A stretch of DNA of 64,000 nt, taken from the NCBI GenBank assembly GCA_003049465.1, contig PYSS01000040.1, positions 186,001 to 250,000 of the forward strand. The letters are read 5' to 3'. Of this stretch, positions 21,812-32,100 are shown piece by piece (position 1 is the first letter of the stretch; every line of letters begins with the position of its first letter). The translations under genes and the position numbers were made by a program. Under the pieces are notes generated by a model. It worked only from the letters and a program-made list of their open reading frames with translations. It made no database searches and had not been told where the DNA came from. Origin of the DNA: Magnaporthiopsis rhizophila. Taxonomy: Eukaryota; Ascomycota; Sordariomycetes; Magnaporthales; Magnaporthaceae.

Positions 21812-24648
21812 GGCTCTCCCCAACTTTAGGACTTGGGATTTGATGGAAGATGAGGATATTGAGAAGAGAGGCTCACATAATGATCCCCACTGCGCAGGTA
21901 TCGCTACAAGTGCTTGAATCAACCAAGGTCGCGACACAGAAGTCGCAGCTCCCTCAGCGGTTTTAGCCAGCTCCAAGGCCAGATTTTGAACCTATACCCA
22001 TCGGTGCCGAATACCAACGTCCCAAGCAACACCTGAGCCCGATTCAAGCGGTATTCAAGTCTAGCGCCCACATATCGCCCACATTCTCCAAACTGCTGGC
22101 CGGGGCGACGAGGTGCTTGGCTTCAGGGCATGGATAGCAGCAATCCTCAAGAGGTTTCTGCCTCTGTGGCCTCGAGCTCTGACGACCAACCAGCCATGTC
22201 GCGGAGTCAGGCGGGAGCCCGGACAATGACGGAAGCCATAGGCTTCGACAGAACAGACGAGAAGAGATGATGACGAAGATTTTGGAAGCGGATTGAGATC
22301 CCCAAAAGGTGGATGAAGAAGACGATGATTTTTTTTTTTCTTATTTTCTTTCCGACCCGCATCTTCAAAAGCGTCTTCACGATTGATGCCTGATTGCTGC
22401 GACAAACACACGCGGAACGACACTTGCCTACGAGGCTAACGACGTTGCATGGTTTTGTGTAAGGGGACGAGGGGACATTTCGAATCGGTGGGTTGGGTGC
22501 AGGGGGCCGTCTCAACGCTCTCGTCCGACGCCATGGTGGGTAGGGAGTAGGGAGAGGAGAGGAGACGACGCGAGCCTCGACGGTTTGCGAGGCTGCTGCG
22601 GAGGAGCCGCCATTCTTCTTTTTCTTTTTTTCCTTCTTTCTTTTCCAACAATTCGCTTCTCACATGTTCCAACACTTTTGTACCCGGGGGCTTCGGCTTT
22701 AGATATATATGGCATTCGTGCCATACTGATGGATGGAGGGATGAACAACGCACGGGAGAAGGATCGTCGGGTGCCGCGCTCGCGTCTTGTGCGGGAAGAG
22801 GTCCTGCGTTCTCTTTTTGTTTTCTGTCTTTCTTTCTCTCGTTGAGTTGCATGGTCTCCAACCTCGGCCAAATTTCCCCCATTTTTTTTTCTTTCCTTTT
22901 TGAGTTTTCATCCCCCCAATTGCCTGGTTTCGTCTGATTTTCTGCTCAGGGGTAAACTTGGCCCCTTTCTTCTCTTTTGGATGGAGAAAGGGGTCCGAAA
23001 GAGGAGGAGGATGATGGGGCTTCAAAGGTGGCGCATCTGGCTACACAAAAGCAAACCCAAGACGAACACGAAAACAAACAAACCACACACACATTTTTTC
23101 AAAAAAAAAATAAAACACGGATCGGCGCGTTTGGAACTAGGCTTTTGGTTTCTTCTTATCCTTTTCTTGCCTTTTTTTTTTTTTTTTTTTTTTTTTCCTT
23201 TTTTTTTTTTTTTTTTTTTTTTTTACCTTCTTGCCTAGTCGACGGCTAGATGGAGATGGCTAATGACTAGCGAGACGGTGAAGACGGAGAGCCGGATAGA
23301 ATTAGAAGAGCAGCCAAAGCCAGTTGAGGACGAGGCTGCTGTTTTAGGGTGGTAGCTGTTGCCTCATTGGGGGTGTTGCCATCCCCCTTCTTTTCACTTC
23401 TTTCATTTTTTGACTGGCATTTTTCGCTTCGTTTTCCCGGAATCGTACCGCACTGGCGGGCAGGCAGGCAAAAAGCCTCCGGCGGTGGCGACGTCCTTTC
23501 CCTTTGATCTTTTTTTATTATACCCCATTTTTTTATTCTTTTCCCATGCCGACGGATGAGATGGAGAGAAAGAGGCCTCTCTTATAGGCCTCGCTCCGTC
23601 CCCGTTGATGCCAAATGCCAGGATTTTTGACACAAGACTTGTTGTTTTGGATACGTGATGTGTGTGTGAGCTGCTATCCTGTAATCTTTTTTATTTTTTT
23701 ATTTTTTATTTTTTTATTTCCTACATCTTGCCATGTTTCCTGGATCTCTTCTTGCTCCTTTCCCCAACTTGCTTGTGGAGTTCATACGGAGTGCGGGCTT
23801 TTTATTTGTACAACATGCCCGGGAAGCCACTCCAATCCCATGACAGTCCGCTGTAACCGGTAATCGGCCATTGGTTGTTGGAATTCCAAAAACGGCAAAA
23901 CATGCCGATCTAGCGCCGGGCTGATAACGTTTAAGACGCTATGCAAATGGGAGCGACCGTTTTTAAGCCTCAAAACGTTCATTTTCGCCGCTTCTCCCCT
24001 CGCCCAACCATATCCCTTCGAGTGCGGTTAAGGCGCCGATCCGCCGATCAGCGACCTCTCGGCCAACCAGAAACTGTTATTCGGCATAAATTCTGGAGAC
24101 ATATTCCTAACTTACCCGCACTCGAAGGGATGAGCACCGAACTACGTAGAACTCAGGTGGGCGACCACTGCTGAGCCCTAGATGTTGCATGTTTTTGCCA
24201 ATTTGGCCTTTGCTGCTTTCCGTGGTACAATGGCAAATAGGGGAGAGACAAATTGATAGAATAATGGGGTAATGGGGTGGTCCAAAATCAGCGTCAGGTT
24301 GTCGGGAGTGCGTATTTTTATTTGGCCGCCGTGCCCTTGTTCGGGTTGCAGGACTTTTAATTATATGGTTTTCAGAATCCAGGCACACTTTTGTGCTTCT
24401 ATCCTCCAAGCGCTTCCTTCCGCGTGTTTATTCCAGGGTTTGGTGCGCCCGAAAAAGTTTCCGTTTTCAAGCTTTAAATACGGGAGATCAGGTGCCCTTT
24501 TCGCCACGCCGGTGCTGGTTCTCTTCACAGCAAACTACGGAACTGTTCACGGTGCTGTCTTGGTAGAGACCCGAGGCGCTTCCAGGAGTTACCCATAGTA
24601 GCATACCTACTCCGGCGAGCCGGCGGAGCCTCTCCGCCAGCATCATGG
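21812..24648. other. Intergenic region with long poly-T tracts and an inverted repeat
   Basis: About 2.8 kb between two plus-strand genes. Two T runs of 25 and 26 bases separated by CC lie at 23172-23224, and T-rich DNA dominates 22600-23750. A 21-bp inverted repeat lies at 24012-24131. Short minus-strand ORFs near 22.2-22.9 kb do not look like a gene. Confidence 0.6.
24012..24131. repeat. 21-bp inverted repeat with 79-bp loop
   Basis: The arm at 24012-24032 (ATCCCTTCGAGTGCGG...) is matched on the other strand at 24111-24131 with one mismatch. No target-site duplication is evident. It could be a small MITE-like relic or an RNA hairpin. Confidence 0.7.
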
Positions 24649-25566
24649 ATGGGCATGGCGGCAGCGGTGCAGAAGAGGCCCAAGACAGCCTCCAAGTTTG
24701 GACAAACCTACGTCATCGAACCGCAATCCGAGCACACCCACACGGCCATTGTGCTCCACGGACGCGGCAGCCTCGCCGACGAGTTCGCCAGCGACTTCCT
24801 CGTCGAATCCACCCTCTCGGACGGCTGCAACCTCGGCGACAAGCTGCCCGGCTGGCGCTGGGTGTTCCCGTCGTCCAAAGAGCTATGGAGCACTGTTTTC
24901 CAAGAGCACATGCCCGCCTGGTTCGAAGCGCACTCCTTGACGGACCCCACCGCGCGCCAAGACCTCCAGGTCGACGGGCTCCTGGAGTCTGTGGATCACA
25001 TCTCCCACATTATCGAAGAGGAGATTGAGCGACTCGGCGGCGGTGGCGGAGACTCGCATAAGAGATTGGTACTTGGCGGGATTAGCCAGGGTGGTGCCGT
25101 GGCGATGTGGACGCTGCTCTCCCGACGGCGAGGAGGCTCAAAGAATGAGAGCGAGGGACTCGGGGGCTTCTTTGCCGCCAGCGCTTGGCTCCCGTTTGCG
25201 GCCGATGTCAAAGATGTGCTGGCCGGCCGGAATAGGAACGAAGAAGTGCCTCGTCAGTCCGGGAGAGCGGAACAGCCAAAGGATGCTGTTCTTGCCATAA
25301 TACCACCCTTCGTCGTCGACGCGCCTGCACCCGCACCCCTCGGGGTTCACGAGCAGACGACGCCGGTCTTCCTTGGTCACGGGACCGACGACGCGTACGT
25401 GGATGTGGAATTGGGTCGTCAGGCAGCCCACGTCCTGGTTCAGGGGGGATGGAATGTCGAGTGGAAAGAGTATTCCGGGGCCGGAGAGGAAGGCCATTGG
25501 TTCAAGGTGCCAGATGAGATTCATGATATTTTCGCTTTTCTCGTCAAGGTTGCTGCGTCTGCCTAG
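24649..25566 (+). CDS. Serine carboxylesterase of the phospholipase/acyl-protein thioesterase family
   Basis: A 305-residue alpha/beta hydrolase in one exon. The nucleophile motif GISQGG (Ser near residue 146) is visible. So are the acid in GHGTDDAYVD and the catalytic His in EEGHWF near the end, in the order and spacing of the APT1/carboxylesterase family. The N-terminal strand TAIVLHGRGS supplies the oxyanion turn. It is longer than yeast Apt1 (about 227 residues) because of insertions, including a Gly-rich loop near residue 125. That fits the plant- and fungal-type carboxylesterases seen in many ascomycetes. No signal peptide is seen, so it is likely cytosolic. Of two near ATGs (24645 and 24649) only 24649 is in frame. 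The substrate is unknown. Confidence 0.85.
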   Translation: MGMAAAVQKRPKTASKFGQTYVIEPQSEHTHTAIVLHGRGSLADEFASDFLVESTLSDGCNLGDKLPGWRWVFPSSKELWSTVFQEHMPAWFEAHSLTDPTARQDLQVDGLLESVDHISHIIEEEIERLGGGGGDSHKRLVLGGISQGGAVAMWTLLSRRRGGSKNESEGLGGFFAASAWLPFAADVKDVLAGRNRNEEVPRQSGRAEQPKDAVLAIIPPFVVDAPAPAPLGVHEQTTPVFLGHGTDDAYVDVELGRQAAHVLVQGGWNVEWKEYSGAGEEGHWFKVPDEIHDIFAFLVKVAASA

Positions 25567-25603
25567 GTTGTCGTTATTGCAAGATGTGCATGTCTTAGCT
25601 ACT

Positions 25604-26521
25604 TTAGCCAAGCCAACGGCTAATCAGACAGTCCAGCGAGGATTCTACAAGACAGTGCCCGATGGCATTAGTGGGAAGATAATCGACCCAATCCCTCAAG
25701 GGCTCCCGAAGTCCAATGGTACTGAGAGGCCGGACGAGCTCAAAATGCTCGGGGTACCAGCCAGCAAGCTCCCAGTCGAGTAATGGCGTAACACGAATGT
25801 CTGCTTCTCCATCGTTGCCTGACGCTCCCAAAGCAACCATGATGTCGCGTGGGTGGAGGTCACCCTGCGTCATGACGACACGGTGGTCGTCGGCCATAAG
25901 GGACCAGACCATCGAAATCCATGCTGTCGTGGCCCTGCCCGGCTCCTTGCAGAGGAAGTCGTTCCATTCTGCTTCTGTGTGTAGTGGCGCGAACGACACT
26001 CGTTGTGATCTTGTCGTATCCTTACAAATGCCCGACTTGAAGCTGCCAGGTCGCATATTCTGTCCGGCAGTTCGAGGAGGGGGTTCGGCGCGAAGGCGCT
26101 TGAGATGTTCGGTGAGCTGCCGCTTGACCGAAAGCTTCTGTCCCACGGCGAGATCGGGCCAGACCCGTCTGCAGAGTGACTCCCTGGGGTCGAGAAAAGA
26201 AGATGTAGGTTAACCCGCCGCTGAGTAGACCGCCAAGGAATTGAGGGGTCCGGTATTCCCCGGGAGGTGCTCGTTGATGTGCTGCAGATTGTTGACGTGA
26301 CCCGGGTCGATGTCTGAGCCGATCTTGATCACTTTGTCCGACCCGATGTCGACCGCCCAGTTGTGGTGTAGCTCATGGAGCAGCTCGCCCTCCTGGAGCA
26401 GCCGGTTTAGGGAGACCATAGAAGCAAGCGGGAGCTGGCACGGTGAAGCTCGCTGGTTGACGATGACACTTTCGTCATCGCCTGCTAACAACGCCACCAC
26501 ATCATCGCTCAACGCATGAGT
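25604..26521 (-). pseudogene. Aminoglycoside-phosphotransferase-like (APH family) gene with frameshifts
   Basis: The C-terminal half is a clear fungal APH-family kinase-fold enzyme. VMTQGDLHPRDIMVA is the catalytic loop, LLDWELAGWYPEHFE the metal-binding segment, and the end (YLPTNAIG...ISRWLG) is typical. The N-terminal half is also recognisable (VIKIGSDIDPGH, then TYIFFSRPQGVTLQ, then VWPDLAVGQKLSVKRQL), but these three blocks lie in three different frames. One shift lies around 26210-26225, where the first block runs into TAA. A second, an extra G, is near 26163-26168. No proper start codon is seen upstream. No intron explains the breaks. Either the gene is dead or the assembly has two indels. 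The family includes many uncharacterised fungal small-molecule kinases. Confidence 0.7.
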
Positions 26522-27261
26522 GATCTCGGCAGTCCCCGTCCTTGAGGATGTAGGGCTTCTCGAGGACTGGCGAAGATGGTCGACTTTGCGTGTCGTGATC
26601 GGAGAAAGGGCTGGGACTGCGCTGCCGCCAGGCCTTGGACGAGCTTGGGATATGAGGTGAGCTTTTGCTTCAGGGATGCGGAAAGATCGGCGGCGGGGTC
26701 GGCCTTCAGCGCGGAGGCTAGCTGGTGTAAGATGATCGAGTCGGCAAGTTCCCGGGTACTTCCCTCGTCCACACGGTTTGAATCTGCGGCAGGGCTGGCC
26801 CATACCAGCCACGACTGATGCAGAGCTCTGGAGGGGAACGAGCTTCGGGGATTTCGCCATGTGAGGAGTTATCAGCATTCGAGTTCCATCGCCTTCTTTC
26901 TTTTGGAGAGAGGTAAACAAAGATGATAGGGGGTGGGTGGCTACCCAAGTTGTGGCGTGGGTATCTCTGGGAGAAGCGGCGTCAAACGATTTGGGCAAAG
27001 GGAGCCCCACAAGCCACCTGTGTGCCTTCGCGACCCTGGCGGAAAAGAGGGACTGCTTTGTGGTATTTCCATCAGGGGTGTCGCTTGCATGTGATGCAAA
27101 GCACAAGAGCGAGCGCACTGTTGAAGGCCTCCAGAGTCACTGGGAGGATAATTATCTCAAGGCCTCCGTATTAATTCTCCCCTCACTGGCTTGATTACCT
27201 AGAGAAGAGCGGAAGGCATCCCAGGAAGCGGATCTTGCGTGTCGGGTGACTGCTCGGAAAA
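26522..27261. other. Region between two damaged genes, possible coding relic
   Basis: The minus strand is open in two frames. One stretch at 26509-26860 has protein-like composition (for example ELADSIILHQLASALKAD), but no start, splice sites or known family. It may be decayed coding sequence related to the neighbouring phosphotransferase fragment. Nothing firm is seen. Confidence 0.4.
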
Positions 27262-28425
27262 CTATTCATCGGCAAGCAGCTCCTCTGCCGTCGGCCTGTC
27301 GCGGGGATCCAGCTTCATGATCTTGAGGATGAACGCCTGATCAGCCGAGGGGAACTCCCGCGGACCCGTCCTGGCAAAGGGCTTTTCCGGAGGACCCTGG
27401 CTGTGGATGAAGTCGATGATGGTCGACGTCGTCGGGTCGTTGAAGTCCCTGTAGGACTCCGGGAACGGGCCGAAGAACTTGTACATGCGCTTCATGACGG
27501 TCAGCTCGTAGGCGTCGTCATCCGGCTTGACGCCTTCGATCTTGGGGTTGAATATGTGCTAGCCGCCTCCGAGGACGAGGCTGAGAAGCTATGTATGTGA
27601 CGACGCCCATTCCATTAGCAAGGAGGAGGCCGAAACACGACAGGCTTTTTATTTTCTTACCGCGGTGCCAAACGACCACATGTCCGTCGCAGTGTTCCAG
27701 GCCAGTTGGAACGTGGCCTCGGGACTGCGCGTGTAGCCGGCGCCGATGGCGTGCCCGTCCTTTGCGAGCGAGCCGTCCTGCGACACGACGCCTCCGCAGT
27801 CGCCGAGCTGGACCTCGGAGAAGCGCTGGTCGCCGTTGCCGTAGTTGACAAATATATTGTCCAGCTTCACGTCTGGGAATAGGTGGCTGGAATTTTGAGC
27901 CGATCATGCCGTGTGGAAATGCCGATGGGTTGACCTTACCTGTGTGAACCATGCCATCTCTGTGCAGAACGCGGAGAGCCTCGAGCACGCCCCGAGCAAC
28001 CTGCTTGATTTCCGGGCGCGACAGCCTCTTCCTGTTGGATTCTGTGAGGGCGTCGCTGTTCAGGTGCCGGAGCACGATGGACGGCGGATCGGCCGGTTCG
28101 CAGATCTCGTCGACCAGCGGGCGCAGGAACGGCGTTTGGGACTGGTAGCGCCTAAGCACGTCAGCTTCATTCTGCAGCCGCCAGTGGCCCCTGATGCTCT
28201 TGACGATGCACCTCTCGCCGGCCGGGTTCCTGTGAAGGCCTGGCGCGGTTAGCGAAATGGAACACCAAGCCACTTACTTCCCTGGGACAGCGATAGGTAC
28301 GCGAGAGAGACCTGCCTGGCGAGGTACACGGTCCCTTCGTCGACGGCCCTGTGCAGCTCCTTGATGATGACGTAGGAGGAGACACGGCCTGTCAGGACCG
28401 CATCCGCTAGAAGCAGTCGCGACAT
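27262..28425 (-). CDS. Serine/threonine protein kinase, with an in-frame TAG unless spliced out
   Basis: A fungal-specific protein kinase. Exons are about 28425-28301, 28229-27940, 27872-27661 and 27588-27262. Visible are an N-lobe lysine segment (ERCIVKSI), the catalytic loop HTDVKLDNIF split by the second intron, a DCG in place of DFG, a SPEA APE-like motif and the C-lobe ending KIMKLDPRDRPTAEELLADE. The first intron is uncertain: a GTACCT donor keeps frame with the CACAG acceptor, while a stronger GTAAGT donor gives only a 38-nt intron. Family alignment by eye puts exon 4 at 27588 (LLSLVLGGG), but codon 10 of that exon is TAG (27561-27559), where related kinases continue. Using that TAG itself as the acceptor (exon start 27558) keeps frame but drops about ten residues of a C-lobe helix. 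It may be a recent pseudogene. Confidence 0.65.
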
Positions 28426-29117
28426 TCTATGGGTGGTTTGTCATCGACGACGGCCGTCTTGGTCGTCTCGATTTCTTGGAATGACAAGGCACGGCGCTGA
28501 CTTTGGATCTAAAGCCGCTCGCTAGCTTGGCTCTGAGTGTAACATTGGGCGTTGGTCATCTCCCTATTTTGGTTGGTTTTAGGGCGTTTGCAAGGCACGC
28601 TGCGGCGTCAGCCCCTGCACTCCACAGCATCGTGGCCCGGGCCGGCTACATCACCACACACACACACACACCCAGAAAAGCATTCAACGCCGTTTAATCT
28701 CTGGGCACTCTCCCCTTGTGTACACGTGTTTGTTAAAACACTGTCTGCCGCCCAACAGGCCCTTTTTTCTTTTTGCGCCGAGTTCCAAGTCGGATATATG
28801 CCAAGTCGAGTTGCCATCGACGCCTGGGTGGAACGAGGCCCCGGCGACGGAATATCGACCTGACAATCTAAAAAGGGTAAAAACAACTAACGAAAAGAGA
28901 CAGAAATAAAAAAGGATCGCGACAAGGAAAAAAAAAAAAATACAGAAAAAAAGTGCGATGGCAGTATTAACACAGAACAGTGAAAACAAAACAATCCGTC
29001 CTCCAAATAATTCAACGCCCGTTCGGACTCCGCGAGACCAAGGACCGAGTACCCAGGAGTCAGTCGTATATCAAAATTATTAGCATCGCTTCAGGTCATC
29101 CAACAAAAATTCGCCGT
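28426..29117. other. Intergenic region
   Basis: About 690 bases between the kinase start and the INO80 stop, both on the minus strand. It holds a CA dinucleotide run (about 28655-28672) and an A-run near 28930. No gene seen. Confidence 0.65.
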
Positions 29118-32100
29118 CTATCCGTCAACCTCGCCGTCGGCCATGGCGAGCCTCTGCATCGTCGTCTTCGCCTTCTTTCCGCCCGCCCGCTTCTTCTTCC
29201 CCGGCCGAGCGTCCGCCTCTTGGGGAACTGGCGTCGCCGTGCCCGAGGCTTTGTTACCGTCGTCGAAGTGCCCTTCGCCTGGATAGTCGAGAGTGATTTG
29301 TGAGTATTATGTTTCATGTTTCATAACAGAGTTGTTGAGCACATCAGGGTGTCGACACAGAGTGTTGAAGATGGAAGGGAACTGCCTGACAGTCGAGAGC
29401 CGCGCCTTGGCGACTTTCTCGGCAACTCCGCACATGCAAGAAAACCGACAGGAATATGTTCAGGTACATCAGGGGCGCAGAGACCCGGGTTAGTTCTTCG
29501 AGGGCGTTGTCTTGAGCCTTATCTTGATCCTCTTCGGCGCTGGCGAAGAGGTCGTCGAAGAGTCACTCCCATATCGGGGCTTGATACGACACTTGGAGTC
29601 ACCCCTTTTCGTGATGGCGTCGGCCTTGCTGACGCCTCAACTCTCGCCAGCTCAGCTTGAGCGGTGGCGACACCTTCTTGGCTGCTGTTGGGGATTTGAG
29701 TTGTAGTACAGTTGAGATTGGTCTCACCCTCGTGGTACATGTCGTCGAGGCTGGCGGCACCCTCCCCGCCGCCGCCGCCGCCATTTTCCTTGGCTGCTCG
29801 CTTGCGCTTGTTGCCGCCGCGCTTCTTGGTGGCCTTGTCGTACTCGCCGCTCTCCAGAAGCTCGCGCTCGCGCCTCTCGATGAGCTCGGCCTGGTCGTCG
29901 TCGGCCAGCCACATGGCGATGTCGCGGTTACGGTTCTCGGGCGCCCGGCGGCCTGAGAAGTCGACGCCCGAGTGGGCACCGGCGCCGCCCGAGATGACGA
30001 CGCGCTGCACCTCCTCCTTTTGCATGGCACGCTTCCGGATCCGCTCCTCGATGGTGCCCTTTGTGATGAGTCGGTACACCGTCACCTGCCTGGTCTGGCC
30101 GAGACGGTGGGCACGGTCCATGGCCTGCGAGTCGATGGTAGGGTTCCAGTCCGAGTCGTAGAAGATGACGGTGTCTGCCGAGGTGAGGTTGATTCCCAGA
30201 CCACCGGCGCGCGTTGACAACAGGAAGATGAAGATAGACGGATTGTGCTGGAAGTCGTGCACCGTGTCGCGACGGTCCTCGAGCTTGGTGGACCCATCGA
30301 GACGGCAGTACTTCCAGTTGCGGTACGTCAGGTACTCCTCCATGAGGTCGATCATGCGCGTCATCTGGAAGTACAGCAGCACCCGATGCCCGCCCGCCTT
30401 GAGCTGGAAGAGCAGCTCGTCCAGCTTGGCCAGCTTGCCAGAGTCGGTGACGAAGCGACGCATCGAGGGGACGTTGACGTTGGTGAATCGCTTCTTTTCG
30501 TTGTCGGGCGCAGGGAGTAACGCAGGCGCTGGCAGCCTCTCGAGCGGCACCTTCTGCAGCACAAACTCCTTCTGCTCCTCGATCGTGGGGCCGAACAGCG
30601 CCTTACGCATCGGCACGTTGAACAGGATCTGGTCTCGCTCGTACTGCGCGCCCTTACTGTGGCAGATAACCTCGATCGGCGGTGCCGACGCGCCCGGGCG
30701 GGCGGCCGGCTCTGTGCGCGGGAGGCTCGAGTCGTCGTACACGGTGCGTGAGACGTTCATGAGGTTCCGGAGAACGCCTTCCGACGAAATGTCGGCGAGC
30801 GCCATCCTGTCATGTCTCTGCTCGATGTGGAAGAGGGCGTGGGATGGCGTGAAGCGGTCCTCTTCGTCGTCGTCGTAAGCGACACTCATGGCCGCCAGCC
30901 GGTTTTTCTTCTGCGCCAACTCCACTGCTCGAGAGAACAGGTCTTGCTTGCCGGCCTTCTCGGCCTCTGCCAGACTAGTGTCTGCGAATCTCAGCCACGA
31001 GAAAGAATCGGTCCCACCAAGGCTCTCACGGACATTATCTGGCGACCAGATGTTCATTAGTTCACCCAAGTACTTGCTCCGGAATCCGGCAGAGATGTTG
31101 TCGTTGCCGGCCTTGGTGAGGCGGCCGCCCTCGCGCCAAACAAGCCTCGGCAGCGGATACTGCACCATACTCCTGGTGGTGTAGCCGACCGTGAGGTTGT
31201 TGCCCTCGCGAGCAAAAGAGCCCGTCTCGGCAAACGAAGCCAGGGCCAGGGCAGAGCTGGTGTCGGCGCGCTCGAACAGGTCGGGGTGGTTGCAGACTTT
31301 TCGGAACTGCATGACCAGGTTCATCAGCGTGCCAGAGTCGTTGTCGTCGCCCATAGTAGCCTTCTCAATCAGGTCCATGATGCTGATTTGGTTGCGGAGA
31401 TTGGCGTAGTAGGCGCGCTGGCGGTACGTCAGGTCGCAGAAGACGTCGAGTTCGATCTTGTCACCCAGCTCCTTTTGGACATGCTTCTTCACACGGCGCA
31501 GCATGAAAGGCTTCAGGATCATGTGCAGTCGCTTGAGCTGGTCCTCGTTCAGCTTGCTGTTGCTCTGCGCGTGAGACTCGATGTCCTTGGAGAACCAGTC
31601 GCTGAACTCCTCGTGGCTGTCGAACAGCGATGGCATGATGAAGTGCAGCAGGGCCCAAAGTTCCTGCATGTTGTTCTGGATGGGTGTTCCCGTCAGAAGC
31701 AGCCTGTTGCGGCAGTGGAAGCTGAGAAGGCACTTCCACCGCGAGCTCTGAGAGCTCTTGATGGCCTGTGCCTCGTCCAGAATCATGTACTGCCACTTCA
31801 TCTTCTGGAAGTAGGCCACATCCGAGACGACCATCTGGTACGACGTGATGGTGACGTGGAACTGCGCATCCCGCTTGTAGGTCGAGTGCTTGCGGTCCCA
31901 GAACTTGCGGAGGATCTTTCGGTCACTAGCAGAGCCCCAGTACGGTACGATCTTGAGCGCAGGGACAAACTTCTTGATCTCCTGCTCCCAGTTGTGCAAC
32001 GTCGAGGCGGGGGCGACGACCAGGAACGGACCCCAGATGTCGTGGTGCTCGGCCAGATAGGCCATGACGGAAATGGACTGGATCGTCTTTCCGAGACCCA

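Noticed and set aside
25604..28425. RIP (repeat-induced point mutation) as the cause of the broken genes
   Set aside because: The region is not AT-enriched, the kinase stop would need C-to-G, and the phosphotransferase breaks are indels; none of these is a RIP-type change.
28655..28672. CA dinucleotide run as a regulatory or telomere-like repeat
   Set aside because: A plain microsatellite; no telomere-type TTAGGG repeats are present in the window.
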